DNA from: Limimaricola sp027213785
GTDB lineage: Bacteria > Pseudomonadota > Alphaproteobacteria > Rhodobacterales > Rhodobacteraceae
DNA: 64,000 nucleotides
NCBI RefSeq assembly: GCF_050847355.1
Contig: NZ_CP193755.1
Span: 744,001-808,000 of the forward strand
Direction: 5' to 3'
The position numbers were made by a program, and so were the translations under genes. The notes beneath the pieces are model-generated. The model did not search any database. It saw only the letters and a list, made by a program, of their open reading frames with translations, and was not told the DNA's origin. Of the stretch, positions 35,468-43,657 are shown in pieces. Each line of letters begins with the position of its first letter. The first letter of the stretch is position 1.

Positions 35468-36190
35468 TCAGGCGTTCAGAAGCTTCAGCGCCTCCGCGAG
35501 GTCGATCGCACCGTCATAGAGCGCGCGGCCCGAGATGGCGCCCGCAATCACGCCGGTCGCCTTCAGCGCCTCCAGGTCGTCGAGGGAGGACACGCCGCCC
35601 GAGGCGATCACCGGGATCGATACGGCGCGCGCCAGCGCCTCGGTCGCCGCGACGTTCGGGCCCGCCATCGCGCCGTCGCGGGCGATGTCGGTGTAGATGA
35701 TCGCGGCCACGCCCGCGTCCTCGAAGCTCTTCGCGAGGTCGGTGACCATCACGTCGGTCTCTTCGGCCCAGCCGCGCGTGGCGACGCGACCTTCCCGGGC
35801 GTCGAGCCCGACCGCGACCTTACCCGGAAACGCCTTCGACGCCTCGCGCACGAGATCCGGGTTCTCGACCGCCACCGTGCCGAGGATGACGCGGGCGAGG
35901 CCCTTCTCGATCCAGGCCTCGATGGTCTTCATGTCGCGGATGCCGCCGCCGAGCTGCGCCGGGACGCCGGGGCAGGCCGCGAGGATCGCTTCGACCGCGG
36001 CGCCGTTCACCGGCTCTCCGGCGAAGGCGCCGTTGAGATCGACAAGGTGCAGCCATTCGGTCCCGGCCTCGACGAAGGCGCGCGCCTGCGCGGCGGGATC
36101 GTCGTTGAACACGGTCGCCTTGTCCATCTCGCCGCGCAGCAGGCGCACGGCCTGGCCGTCCTTGAGGTCGATGGCGGGGTAGAGGATCAT
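35468..36190 (-). CDS. hisA: ProFAR isomerase HisA
   Basis: Fourth enzyme of histidine synthesis, an Amadori isomerase. 240-residue (beta/alpha)8 barrel homologous to HisF. Catalytic Asp8 is in LYPAIDLKDGQAVR; the second acid is in IIYTDIARDG. Phosphate motifs LGGGIRD and PVIASGGVSS are present. The start at 36190 gives the family N-terminus; an open extension to 36256 is not supported. It stands between the plus-strand DUF302 and DUF2147 genes, so it needs its own promoter in 36191-36321. Confidence 0.98.
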   Translation of the reverse strand: MILYPAIDLKDGQAVRLLRGEMDKATVFNDDPAAQARAFVEAGTEWLHLVDLNGAFAGEPVNGAAVEAILAACPGVPAQLGGGIRDMKTIEAWIEKGLARVILGTVAVENPDLVREASKAFPGKVAVGLDAREGRVATRGWAEETDVMVTDLAKSFEDAGVAAIIYTDIARDGAMAGPNVAATEALARAVSIPVIASGGVSSLDDLEALKATGVIAGAISGRALYDGAIDLAEALKLLNA

Positions 36191-36321
36191 CGCGCTGTCT
36201 CCGGCAGGGTGTTGCGGCCGCCTCGTGGCATGCAAGCGCGCCGGATGCAACGCCACGTCAGCCTTGCCAGCCCGGATGACCTTCGCGTCAGCTTCGCCGC
36301 ATGATTGAGGAGGAGACGATC

Positions 36322-36711
36322 ATGAAGAGACTGGCATGGGCCGCATGCGCGCTCGTGGCACTGGCAGGGGCGGCTTCGGCCGAGCCACTGCTCGGCACCT
36401 GGCGCACCGCGCCTGACGATAACGGCAATAGCGGCCTGGTGCAGGTCGCGCCCTGCGGCGCGCAGCTTTGCGGTCAGCTGGTAAAGGCGTTCGGCCCGGG
36501 CGGGTCCGAGATCGCCTCGCCGAACCTCGGGCGCAACATCATCTCCGCCACCAAGCCGGTGGGCGGTGGCGAGTATCGCGGCAAGGTCTTCGCCCCCGAC
36601 AGCGGCAAGACCTACAACTCCAAGCTGGTGCTCGCGGGCGATCGGCTGTCGGTTTCGGGCTGCGTGCTGGGTTTCTGTCGCGAGGGCGGCGTCTGGCAAA
36701 AGCTGCCCTAG
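36322..36711 (+). CDS. Exported DUF2147 protein
   Basis: 129-residue protein with a signal peptide (RLAWAACALVALAGAASA). The mature region matches DUF2147, a lipocalin-like small beta barrel: LLGTWRTAPDDNGNSGLVQV, LCGQLVKAFGP, RGKVFAPDSGKTYNSKLVL and LSVSGCVLGFCREGGVWQK. Four Cys (PCGAQLC and GCVLGFC) could form disulfides. GAGGAGG lies six bases before the ATG. It is divergent from hisA. The function of DUF2147 is unknown; outer-membrane or ligand-binding roles have been suggested for lipocalin folds in general. Confidence 0.92.
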   Translation: MKRLAWAACALVALAGAASAEPLLGTWRTAPDDNGNSGLVQVAPCGAQLCGQLVKAFGPGGSEIASPNLGRNIISATKPVGGGEYRGKVFAPDSGKTYNSKLVLAGDRLSVSGCVLGFCREGGVWQKLP

Positions 36712-36775
36712 GCGCCGGAACAGCGCGGGGGGCGTGCCGGTTTTCTTCCGGAAGCGAACAAGGGAAGGACAGCGC

Positions 36776-37582
36776 ATGCCCCTCGTCACCACCAAGGATC
36801 AGACCCAGCTCTACGTGAAGGATTGGGGTGAAGGCCGCCCCGTCGTCCTGATTCATGGCTGGCCGCTCAACTCTGACAGCTGGGAGTACCAGGCGGTGCG
36901 GCTGGCCGAGGCCGGGCACCGCGTCGTGTCCTATGATCGCCGCGGTTTCGGTCGGTCCGGCCAGCCCTTCCAGGGCTATGATTACGACACAATGGCCGAC
37001 GACCTCGACACGGTGATCCGCGAGCTGAGCCTGAAGGATGCGGCGATCATCGGCTTCTCGATGGGCGGCGGCGAGGTCGCGCGCTACATGTCGCGCCACG
37101 AGGGACGCAACATTCGCGCCGCCGGGCTGATCGCCTCGATCGCGCCGGGGATGTTGAAATCCGACAAGAACCCCAACGGCGTTACCGCCGAGGTGTTCGA
37201 AGGCATCAAGCAGGGGTTGCGCAAGGATCGCCCCGAGTTCCTGCGGGAGTTCTTCAAGACCTTCTATGGCAACAAGGTCAGCGAGGGCGTGCTGCACTGG
37301 TCGCTGATGATGGCGATGCAGGCCAGCCCCAAGGCCACGCTCGACTGCGTCGATGCCTTCGGAAAGACCGACTTTACCGATGACATGGCGGCCTTCAGGG
37401 TCCCGACTTTGGTGGTACACGGGGCCAAGGACGAGACCGTGCCAATCGACCCGTCGGGCCGCCGCGCGGCCAAGCTCGCGGGCTCCAGCGCCACGCTCAA
37501 GGTATATGAGGACGCGCCGCACGGGCTCACCGCGACCCATGCCGACCGGCTCTACGAGGACCTCGCCGCTTTCCTGAAGTGA
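36776..37582 (+). CDS. Alpha/beta hydrolase, non-heme chloroperoxidase type
   Basis: 268-residue alpha/beta hydrolase close to the cofactor-free haloperoxidase/esterase group. Oxyanion motif HGWPLNSDSW (about 27-36), nucleophile elbow GFSMGGG, acid in VVHGAKDETVP, and the catalytic His in APHGLTATH near the C-terminus. Typical family segments SYDRRGFGRSG and RYMSRHEG are present. Natural substrate unknown; annotated haloperoxidase activity in this group is usually a side activity of an esterase or perhydrolase. It follows the DUF2147 gene by 64 bases; co-transcription is possible. Confidence 0.93.
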   Translation: MPLVTTKDQTQLYVKDWGEGRPVVLIHGWPLNSDSWEYQAVRLAEAGHRVVSYDRRGFGRSGQPFQGYDYDTMADDLDTVIRELSLKDAAIIGFSMGGGEVARYMSRHEGRNIRAAGLIASIAPGMLKSDKNPNGVTAEVFEGIKQGLRKDRPEFLREFFKTFYGNKVSEGVLHWSLMMAMQASPKATLDCVDAFGKTDFTDDMAAFRVPTLVVHGAKDETVPIDPSGRRAAKLAGSSATLKVYEDAPHGLTATHADRLYEDLAAFLK

Positions 37583-37604
37583 GGCTGTTGCCGGTGAAAC
37601 GAGA

Positions 37605-37627
37605 AGGCCCGCGCATCGCGCGGGCCT
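37605..37627. terminator. Hairpin between convergent hydrolase gene and hisH
   Basis: A perfect 10-base stem (AGGCCCGCGC with its complement) closes an ATC loop, 22 bases after the hydrolase stop and 7 bases from the hisH stop. Only short mixed T/C follows on the plus strand (CTTGT), so termination may be moderate and bidirectional. Confidence 0.65.
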
Positions 37628-37634
37628 CTTGTCG

Positions 37635-38276
37635 TCAAGGCTTCCAGTTCAGGAAATTGGCGATCAGCCTGAGCCCCGCCGCCTGGCTTTTTTCGGGATG
37701 GAACTGCGCGCCGACCACGTTGTCGCGCCCCACCACCGCAGTCACCGGGCCGCCGTAATCGACATGCGCGAGCAGCGTGTCCGGGTCGCTGGGCCGGAAC
37801 TGCCAGCTATGCACGAAATAGGCATGATCGCCGGTCGAGATCCCTTCGAGCAGCTTGTGGGGGCGGTCGATCACAAGATCGTTCCAGCCCATATGCGGGA
37901 CCTTCATTTTCGGGTCCGAGGGTTCGATCCGGACGATCTCGCCCGGCACCCAGCCCAGCCCCTCGGTCCGCTCGTATTCATGGCCCACCTCGGCCAGAAG
38001 CTGCATGCCGACGCAGATCCCGAGGAACGGCCGCCCCTTGATCTCGACCGCCTCGACCAGCGCCTCGCGCAGCCCGGGCTGTGCCGAAAGCGCGTTGCGA
38101 CAATGCGGGAACGCCCCGTCGCCCGGCAGCACGATCCGGTCGGCGCGGGCCACGTCCTCGGGGCGCGATGTGACGATCACCTCGCCCGCATCGCCCTCGC
38201 GCGCCATGCGCTCGAAGGCCTTCTGGGCCGAGTGCAGGTTGCCGCTTTCGTAATCGATCAGCGCGGTGAGGCTCAT
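37635..38276 (-). CDS. hisH: Imidazole glycerol phosphate synthase glutaminase subunit HisH
   Basis: 213-residue class I glutamine amidotransferase that feeds ammonia to HisF. Catalytic triad: Cys88 in FLGICVGMQ, His193 and Glu195 in AQFHPEKS. VLPGDGAFPHC and the oxyanion-strand region are as expected. The ATG overlaps the hisB stop (ATGA), so hisB and hisH are co-translated. HisF, its partner, is 3 kb away on the same strand, beyond the interposed genes. Confidence 0.98.
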   Translation of the reverse strand: MSLTALIDYESGNLHSAQKAFERMAREGDAGEVIVTSRPEDVARADRIVLPGDGAFPHCRNALSAQPGLREALVEAVEIKGRPFLGICVGMQLLAEVGHEYERTEGLGWVPGEIVRIEPSDPKMKVPHMGWNDLVIDRPHKLLEGISTGDHAYFVHSWQFRPSDPDTLLAHVDYGGPVTAVVGRDNVVGAQFHPEKSQAAGLRLIANFLNWKP

Positions 38277-38860
38277 AGCGCCCCCTTGGTCGAGGGAATC
38301 GCGTCCGAGCGGCGCGGGTCCGGCTCCACCGCCTCGCGCAGCGCGCGGGCGACGGCTTTGAAGGCGGCCTCGGCGACGTGATGCGCGTTGTGGCCGTGGA
38401 TCCGGTCGATGTGCAGTGTGATGCCACCATGCGTGGCCAGCGCCTGAAAGAATTCCTGTACCAGTTCGGTGTCGAAGGTCCCGATCTTGGAGGACCGGAA
38501 ATCGAGGTTGCAGATCAGGAAGGGCCGCGCCGACAGGTCGAGCGCGCAGCGCACCTGCGCATCGTCCATCGCGAGGTGGCACGCGCCGTAGCGGCGGATG
38601 CCCTTCTTGTCTCCCAACGCCTGCCTGAGCGCCTGGCCCAGCGCGATACCGGTATCCTCGACCGTGTGGTGGTCGTCGATATGCAGGTCACCTTCTGCGC
38701 GCACCTTCATGTCGATGAGCGCGTGGCGCGACAGCTGGTCGAGCATGTGATCGAAGAAGCCGACGCCGGTCTTGTTGTCATAGGCGCCGGTGCCGTCGAG
38801 ATCGATCTCGACCTCGATCGATGTCTCGGCGGTGGCGCGGGTGATCTTGGCGGTCCGCAT
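38273..38860 (-). CDS. hisB: Imidazoleglycerol-phosphate dehydratase HisB
   Basis: Sixth step of histidine synthesis, a Mn2+-dependent dehydratase. 195 residues, monofunctional (no phosphatase domain). Metal-binding His/Glu repeats: FDHMLDQLSRHAL, DLHIDDHHTVEDTGIALG in the first half and HGITLHIDRIHGHNAHH-type residues (IHGHNAHHVAEAAFKA) in the second, the two halves being an internal repeat. The start MRTAKITRATAETSIEVEI is typical. First gene of the his cluster in this window. Confidence 0.98.
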   Translation of the reverse strand: MRTAKITRATAETSIEVEIDLDGTGAYDNKTGVGFFDHMLDQLSRHALIDMKVRAEGDLHIDDHHTVEDTGIALGQALRQALGDKKGIRRYGACHLAMDDAQVRCALDLSARPFLICNLDFRSSKIGTFDTELVQEFFQALATHGGITLHIDRIHGHNAHHVAEAAFKAVARALREAVEPDPRRSDAIPSTKGAL

Positions 38861-38935
38861 GGCATCCCTCAACTGGTTTCGCCGACCGTATAGGCGGCGA
38901 GGGAAGCGGGGCCAAGAGCGCGTTCGGCGATGTCG

Positions 38936-39050
38936 GGGAGGATCGAAACTGGAGCGGGTGATGAGATTCGAACTCACGACCCTTACCTTGGCAAGGTAAT
39001 GCTCTACCCCTGAGCTACACCCGCTTCCGTTTCGTGGGGCGGATGTAGCC
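38936..39050. repeat. 115-base direct repeat unit 1, holding a tRNA-Gly
   Basis: This segment is identical, base for base, to 39356-39470, 420 bases away. It contains a complete tRNA-Gly gene with 14 bases of 3' flank and 26 bases of 5' flank; weaker similarity continues about 25 bases beyond on the 39050 side. A recent tandem duplication is the simplest explanation. Confidence 0.93.
38950..39024 (-). tRNA. tRNA-Gly (anticodon GCC), copy 1
   Basis: 75-base cloverleaf on the minus strand. Acceptor GCGGGTG pairs with its complement; D arm TAGCTCAGGGGTAGAGCA; anticodon arm TTACC-TTGCCAA-GGTAA with GCC; T arm GAG-type with GTTCGAATC. CCA is encoded. Identical to the copy at 39370-39444. Confidence 0.97.
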
Positions 39051-39355
39051 GGAGCCGCGGTGGGGTGCAAGAGGGGAGAACGAGAAAATCCGGGCGACTT
39101 CGCGGAAGTCCCGCACGGCCGGATACGCGCTTCGAAGGGGCGTGATCGCAAACATGATCGGACTGTTGCCGCCCATGGGTTTCGGGGGTGCGATTGGCAC
39201 TAGGTGAAGGGCAGTGCAGGCAGGACGGCACGTGCCCAGTACAGGACCCGGTCGCCATGGCGTGCGGCAGCCACGAAGGGCATGCCGGGACCCGTGGACT
39301 GCGGGACATGCGAAATGCAGCGCGCCCGCGCGCGTCTATCTGCCGTCTGCTATCA
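39051..39355. other. Gene-free spacer between the two tRNA-Gly copies
   Basis: About 305 bases with no convincing gene. Open frames here are short, run through the tRNA sequences and lack ribosome-binding sites. No terminator, tRNA or known element was recognised. The sequence does not resemble the duplicated unit except for about 25 degenerate bases next to the first copy. Confidence 0.6.
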
Positions 39356-39470
39356 GGGAGGATCGAAACTGGAGCGGGTGATGAGATTCGAACTCACGAC
39401 CCTTACCTTGGCAAGGTAATGCTCTACCCCTGAGCTACACCCGCTTCCGTTTCGTGGGGCGGATGTAGCC
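39356..39470. repeat. 115-base direct repeat unit 2, holding a tRNA-Gly
   Basis: Identical to 38936-39050, in the same orientation. The duplicated 5' flank (39445-39470) would carry any promoter for this tRNA, so both copies are probably expressed. Confidence 0.93.
39370..39444 (-). tRNA. tRNA-Gly (anticodon GCC), copy 2
   Basis: Same 75-base sequence as copy 1, with an intact cloverleaf, GCC anticodon and encoded CCA. Two copies suit the heavy use of GGC glycine codons in this GC-rich genome. Confidence 0.97.
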
Positions 39471-39606
39471 AAGGCAGCGGGGGGGTGCAAGCGGAAAAAC
39501 GAACGCCCGGCGCGGAATTCTCCGGCGAGGCGTTGCGATCTCGAAACCCGAGCATCGGCATGGGCGACCGAACAGGTGGGTCGGGACGAGGCCCAAGGTG
39601 TCCGCC

Positions 39607-39999
39607 CTAGCCGGCGAGGCTCGGCTCGATCAGGTCCCAGCGGTTGCCCCATGGGTCCCGAAACACTGCCACGATGCCGTAGGGCTCGTGGCGCGGTTCC
39701 TCCTCGAAAACGATGCCGCCGGCTTTCATCCGGTTGGCGTCGCGGACGAAATCATCGGTCTCGAGAAACAGCCAGACCCGCTCGCCGCCCTGCGCTCCGA
39801 TCGTGTCTCGCTGCGCAGGTGTCTCGGCACGGGCGAGGATGATGCCGGTGCCGCCCGAGGACGGCACCACGCGGATCCAACGCTTTCCGGCCCCCATCTC
39901 CACATCCTCGGCAAGGGTGAAGGCCATGGGGCCGGTGAAGAAGGCGATCGCCTCGTCGTAATCGGGCACGACGAGGCTAACCGCGCCGAGCCGGGTCAT
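39607..39999 (-). CDS. VOC (glyoxalase/bleomycin-resistance) family protein
   Basis: 130-residue vicinal-oxygen-chelate fold protein. Two beta-alpha-beta-beta-beta units are visible: residues 1-60 (GAVSLVVPDYDEAIAFFTGPM, RWIRVVPSSGGTGIILA) and 70-126 (RVWLFLETDDFVRDANRMKAGG, GIVAVFRDPWGNRWDLIEP). The C-terminal Glu of WDLIEP is a usual metal ligand. Substrate unknown. Its ATG overlaps the pyc stop (ATGA), so it is coupled to pyruvate carboxylase as the downstream gene. Confidence 0.93.
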   Translation of the reverse strand: MTRLGAVSLVVPDYDEAIAFFTGPMAFTLAEDVEMGAGKRWIRVVPSSGGTGIILARAETPAQRDTIGAQGGERVWLFLETDDFVRDANRMKAGGIVFEEEPRHEPYGIVAVFRDPWGNRWDLIEPSLAG

Positions 40000-42900
40000 T
40001 CGATCTCGACCAGCAGGTCCTTCGCGTCGATCTGCGCGCCCGGGGTCACATGCACCGCCTTGATGGTGCCGTCGCGCTCGGCATGCAGGCCGGTTTCCAT
40101 CTTCATCGCCTCGATCGTCAGCAGCATGTCGCCCTGCTTGACCTTCTGTCCGGCCTGCGCGGCGACGGTCGAGACCACCCCCGGCATCGGTGCGCCGACA
40201 TGGGCGGGGTTGCCGATCTCGGCCTTGGGGCGCTTCTGCGCCTTGGCCGCGACCTTGCGATTGGGCACCCGCACCGTACGCGGCTGGCCGTTGAGTTCGA
40301 AGAACACCCGCACCTCGCCGTCGTCGCCGGTCTCGCCGACCGCCTGCAGACGGATCTCCAGCGTCTTACCGGGATCTATCTCGGCCGAGATCTCCTCGCC
40401 CGGCTCCATGCCATAGAAGAAGGTCCGGGTCGGCAGGGTGCGGACCGGACCGTATTGCTGGTGCCGGCGGGCATAGTCGGTGAAGACCTTGGGGTACATC
40501 AGGTAGGCGTTGAGATCCTCGTCGTCGATCTCGGTCTCGCCCGTGGCCTTGATCGCCTCGGCGCGCGCCGCTTCGAAATCCACGGGCTTCAAATGCTTGC
40601 CCGCCCGGTCCTTGAGCGGCTTTTCGCCCTTCAGCACCTTGGCCTGTAGCGCGGTGGGCCAGCCGCCCGGCGGTTGGCCGAGATTGCCCTTCATCATGTC
40701 GATGACGCTGTCTGGGAAGGACACGTCGACATTCGGGTCCTCGACCTGTTCGCGGGTCAGCCCTTGGCTCACCATCATCAGCGCCATGTCGCCCACCACC
40801 TTGGAGGAGGGCGTGACCTTCACGATGTCGCCGAACATCATGTTCACCTCGGCATAGGTTTTGGCGACCTCGTGCCAGCGCTCTTCGAGACCCAGCGAAC
40901 GCGCCTGCGCCTTGAGGTTGGTGAACTGCCCGCCGGGCATCTCGTGGAGATAGACCTCGGAGGCCGGAGCCTGCAGCCCGCTTTCGAAAGCGGCGTAATG
41001 CGCGCGGACCTGCTCGAAATAGTTCGAGATCTCGCGGATCGCCTCGATGTCGAGCCCGGTGTCGCGGTCTGTCTTGTCGAGCGCCTCGACGATCGAGCCC
41101 AGCGTCGGCTGCGAGGTGTTGCCCGAGAAGCTGTCCATCGCCGCGTCGATCGCGTCGACGCCCGCCGCCGAGGCCGCCAGAACGGTCGAGATCGCCGCGC
41201 CGGAGGTGTCGTGCGTGTGGAAGTGGATCGGCAGGCCGATCTCCTCCTTCAGCGCGGTGAAGAGCTGGGTCGCCGCCGGCGCTTTCAGAAGGCCCGCCAT
41301 GTCCTTGACGCCGAGCACATGCGCCCCGGCCTTTTCCAGCTCCTTGGCCATCTCGACGTAGTATTTCAGATCGTACTTGGACCGCTTGGGGTCGAGCATG
41401 TTGCCGGTGTAGCAGATCGTGCCCTCGCAGACCTTCTCGGCCTCGATCACCGCATCCATCGCGACGCGCATGTTCTCGACCCAGTTCAGGCTGTCGAAGA
41501 CCCGGAACACGTCGACGCCCGACTTCGCGGCCTGGGCCACGAAGCCCTGCACCACGTTGTCGGGATAGTTGGTATAGCCGACCCCGTTCGACGCGCGCAG
41601 CAGCATCTGCGTCATGATGTTGGGCATGGCCTTGCGGATGTCGCGCAGCCGCTGCCAGGGACATTCCTGCAGGAAACGATAGGCCACGTCGAAGGTGGCG
41701 CCGCCCCAGCATTCGACCGAGAACAGTTCGGGCAAATTGGCGGCATAGGACGGCGCGACGCGGATCATGTCGATCGAGCGCATCCGCGTGGCCAGGAGCG
41801 ACTGGTGCCCATCGCGCATCGTGGTGTCGGTGATCAGCAGCTGCTTTTGCGCCTTCATCCACTCGGCCACGGCCTTGGGACCCTGTTCGTCGAGGATCTG
41901 CCGCGTACCGGGGCGGATCTCCTCGCCCTTGGGCGCAGGGGCGCGCGGCGTCTTGGCATCGCGCGGGGGCAGGGTGCGACCTTCGGTTTCGGGGTGACCG
42001 TTGACGGTGATGTCGGCCACGTAGGTCAGGAGCCGAGTCGCGCGGTCGCGCCGCGTGTCGAACTTGAACAGCTCCGGCGTCGTGTCGATGAACTTGGTGG
42101 TGTACTGGTTCGACAGAAAGGTCGGGTGCTTCAGCAGGTTGATGACGAAGTCGATATTGGTGCTGACGCCGCGAATCCGGAATTCGCGCAGGGCCCGGTC
42201 CATGCGTGCGATCGCCATCTCGGGCGTGGGCGCGCGCGCCGTCACCTTGGTCAGCAGCGAATCGTAGAAGCGGGTGATGACGGCGCCGGAATAGGCGGTG
42301 CCCCCGTCGAGACGGATGCCGGGACCGGTGGCCGAACGGTAGGTCTGGATCCGGCCGTAATCGGGGATGAAGCTGTTATGCGGATCCTCGGTCGTAACCC
42401 GGCATTGCAGCGCGTGACCGTCGAGCTTCACGTCGTACTGGCTGGCGCAGCCGGTGGCCTCAACGATCGACTTGCCCTCGGCGATCAGGATCTGCGCACG
42501 CACGATGTCGATGCCGGTGACCTCTTCGGTTACCGTGTGCTCGACCTGCACGCGGGGGTTCACCTCGATGAAGTAGAATTCGCCCGAATCCATGTCCATC
42601 AGGAACTCGACCGTGCCGGCGCATTCGTAGTTCACATGGGCGCAGATCTGGCGGCCGAGATTGCACAGCTTCTCGCGCTGGGTCTCGGACAGATAGGGGG
42701 CGGGGGCCCGCTCGACGACCTTCTGGTTACGGCGCTGCACCGAACAGTCGCGCTCCCACAGGTGGTAGATCTGGCCGTGCTGGTCACCGAGGATCTGCAC
42801 TTCGACATGGCGGGCGCGGGTGATCATCTTCTCGAGATAGCCCTCGCCGTTGCCGAAGGCGGCCTCGGCCTCGCGGCGGCCCTCGCGCACTTTCTCCTCG

Positions 42901-43439
42901 AGCTCGCTCTCATCCATGATCGGCCGCATGCCGCGGCCGCCGCCGCCCCAGCTCGCCTTGAGCATCAGCGGGTAGCCGACCTCGGCGGCCTCCTTGCGGA
43001 TCGCGGCCATGTCGTCGCCGAGCACCTCGGTGGCGGGGATCACCGGCACGCCCGCCTCGATCGCCACGCGCCGCGCCGAGGCCTTGTCACCCAACTCGCG
43101 CATGGTCTGGGCCTTGGGGCCGATGAAGGTGATGCCGGCCGCGGTGCAGGCATCGACGAATTCCGGGTTCTCGGAGAGCAGACCATATCCGGGGTGGATC
43201 GCGTCGGCGCCCGACATCTTGGCCACGCGGATGATCTCGGGGATCGAGAGATAGGCCTGGACCGGGCCCAGGCCCTCGCCGATACGATAGGCTTCGTCTG
43301 CCTTGAAACGGTGCAGGCCGAGCTTGTCCTCTTCGGCATAGACCGCGACGGTCTTCTTGCCCATCTCGTTGGCTGCCCGCATCACGCGAATCGCGATTTC
43401 GCCGCGGTTGGCTACGAGGATCTTCTCGAATTCGGCCAT
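39996..43439 (-). CDS. pyc: Pyruvate carboxylase
   Basis: Biotin enzyme that carboxylates pyruvate to oxaloacetate, replenishing the citric acid cycle. 1147 residues with all domains in one chain: biotin carboxylase (1-450: KILVANRGEIAIRVMRA, ATP loop WGGGGRGMR, FIEVNPRVQVEHTVTE), carboxyltransferase barrel (about 535-810: DTTMRDGHQSLLATR, HFHTHDTSG), and the C-terminal biotin carrier with Lys1113 in EAMKMET. The ATG at 43439 with AAGGGG five bases upstream is better than the in-frame GTG two codons earlier. Overlaps the VOC gene downstream. The 43440-43657 gap upstream should hold its promoter. Confidence 0.99.
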   Translation of the reverse strand: MAEFEKILVANRGEIAIRVMRAANEMGKKTVAVYAEEDKLGLHRFKADEAYRIGEGLGPVQAYLSIPEIIRVAKMSGADAIHPGYGLLSENPEFVDACTAAGITFIGPKAQTMRELGDKASARRVAIEAGVPVIPATEVLGDDMAAIRKEAAEVGYPLMLKASWGGGGRGMRPIMDESELEEKVREGRREAEAAFGNGEGYLEKMITRARHVEVQILGDQHGQIYHLWERDCSVQRRNQKVVERAPAPYLSETQREKLCNLGRQICAHVNYECAGTVEFLMDMDSGEFYFIEVNPRVQVEHTVTEEVTGIDIVRAQILIAEGKSIVEATGCASQYDVKLDGHALQCRVTTEDPHNSFIPDYGRIQTYRSATGPGIRLDGGTAYSGAVITRFYDSLLTKVTARAPTPEMAIARMDRALREFRIRGVSTNIDFVINLLKHPTFLSNQYTTKFIDTTPELFKFDTRRDRATRLLTYVADITVNGHPETEGRTLPPRDAKTPRAPAPKGEEIRPGTRQILDEQGPKAVAEWMKAQKQLLITDTTMRDGHQSLLATRMRSIDMIRVAPSYAANLPELFSVECWGGATFDVAYRFLQECPWQRLRDIRKAMPNIMTQMLLRASNGVGYTNYPDNVVQGFVAQAAKSGVDVFRVFDSLNWVENMRVAMDAVIEAEKVCEGTICYTGNMLDPKRSKYDLKYYVEMAKELEKAGAHVLGVKDMAGLLKAPAATQLFTALKEEIGLPIHFHTHDTSGAAISTVLAASAAGVDAIDAAMDSFSGNTSQPTLGSIVEALDKTDRDTGLDIEAIREISNYFEQVRAHYAAFESGLQAPASEVYLHEMPGGQFTNLKAQARSLGLEERWHEVAKTYAEVNMMFGDIVKVTPSSKVVGDMALMMVSQGLTREQVEDPNVDVSFPDSVIDMMKGNLGQPPGGWPTALQAKVLKGEKPLKDRAGKHLKPVDFEAARAEAIKATGETEIDDEDLNAYLMYPKVFTDYARRHQQYGPVRTLPTRTFFYGMEPGEEISAEIDPGKTLEIRLQAVGETGDDGEVRVFFELNGQPRTVRVPNRKVAAKAQKRPKAEIGNPAHVGAPMPGVVSTVAAQAGQKVKQGDMLLTIEAMKMETGLHAERDGTIKAVHVTPGAQIDAKDLLVEIE

Positions 43440-43657
43440 GTCCACCCCTTCCGTTTGGTCGCCGGCAGTCTAGGGGTTTCTGCGGTGCAGTATAGCCCCG
43501 AGATGCTGTGCCGAGGGGGGCGGTACTCACTACTGATAGCGCTAACGGGGCGGTGGGGTATCCTCGCGTCTTCCGGCATGGCGATGATAGCGGCGTCTCT
43601 TTGCCAGCAGGGCCGAGGGCGGTTTTGGGTGAGCGGAGCGATCGCCGGATCGCGATT

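Noticed and set aside
39188..39433. Short protein-like frames across the second tRNA-Gly
   Set aside because: They read through the tRNA and have no start signals; the tRNA explains the sequence.
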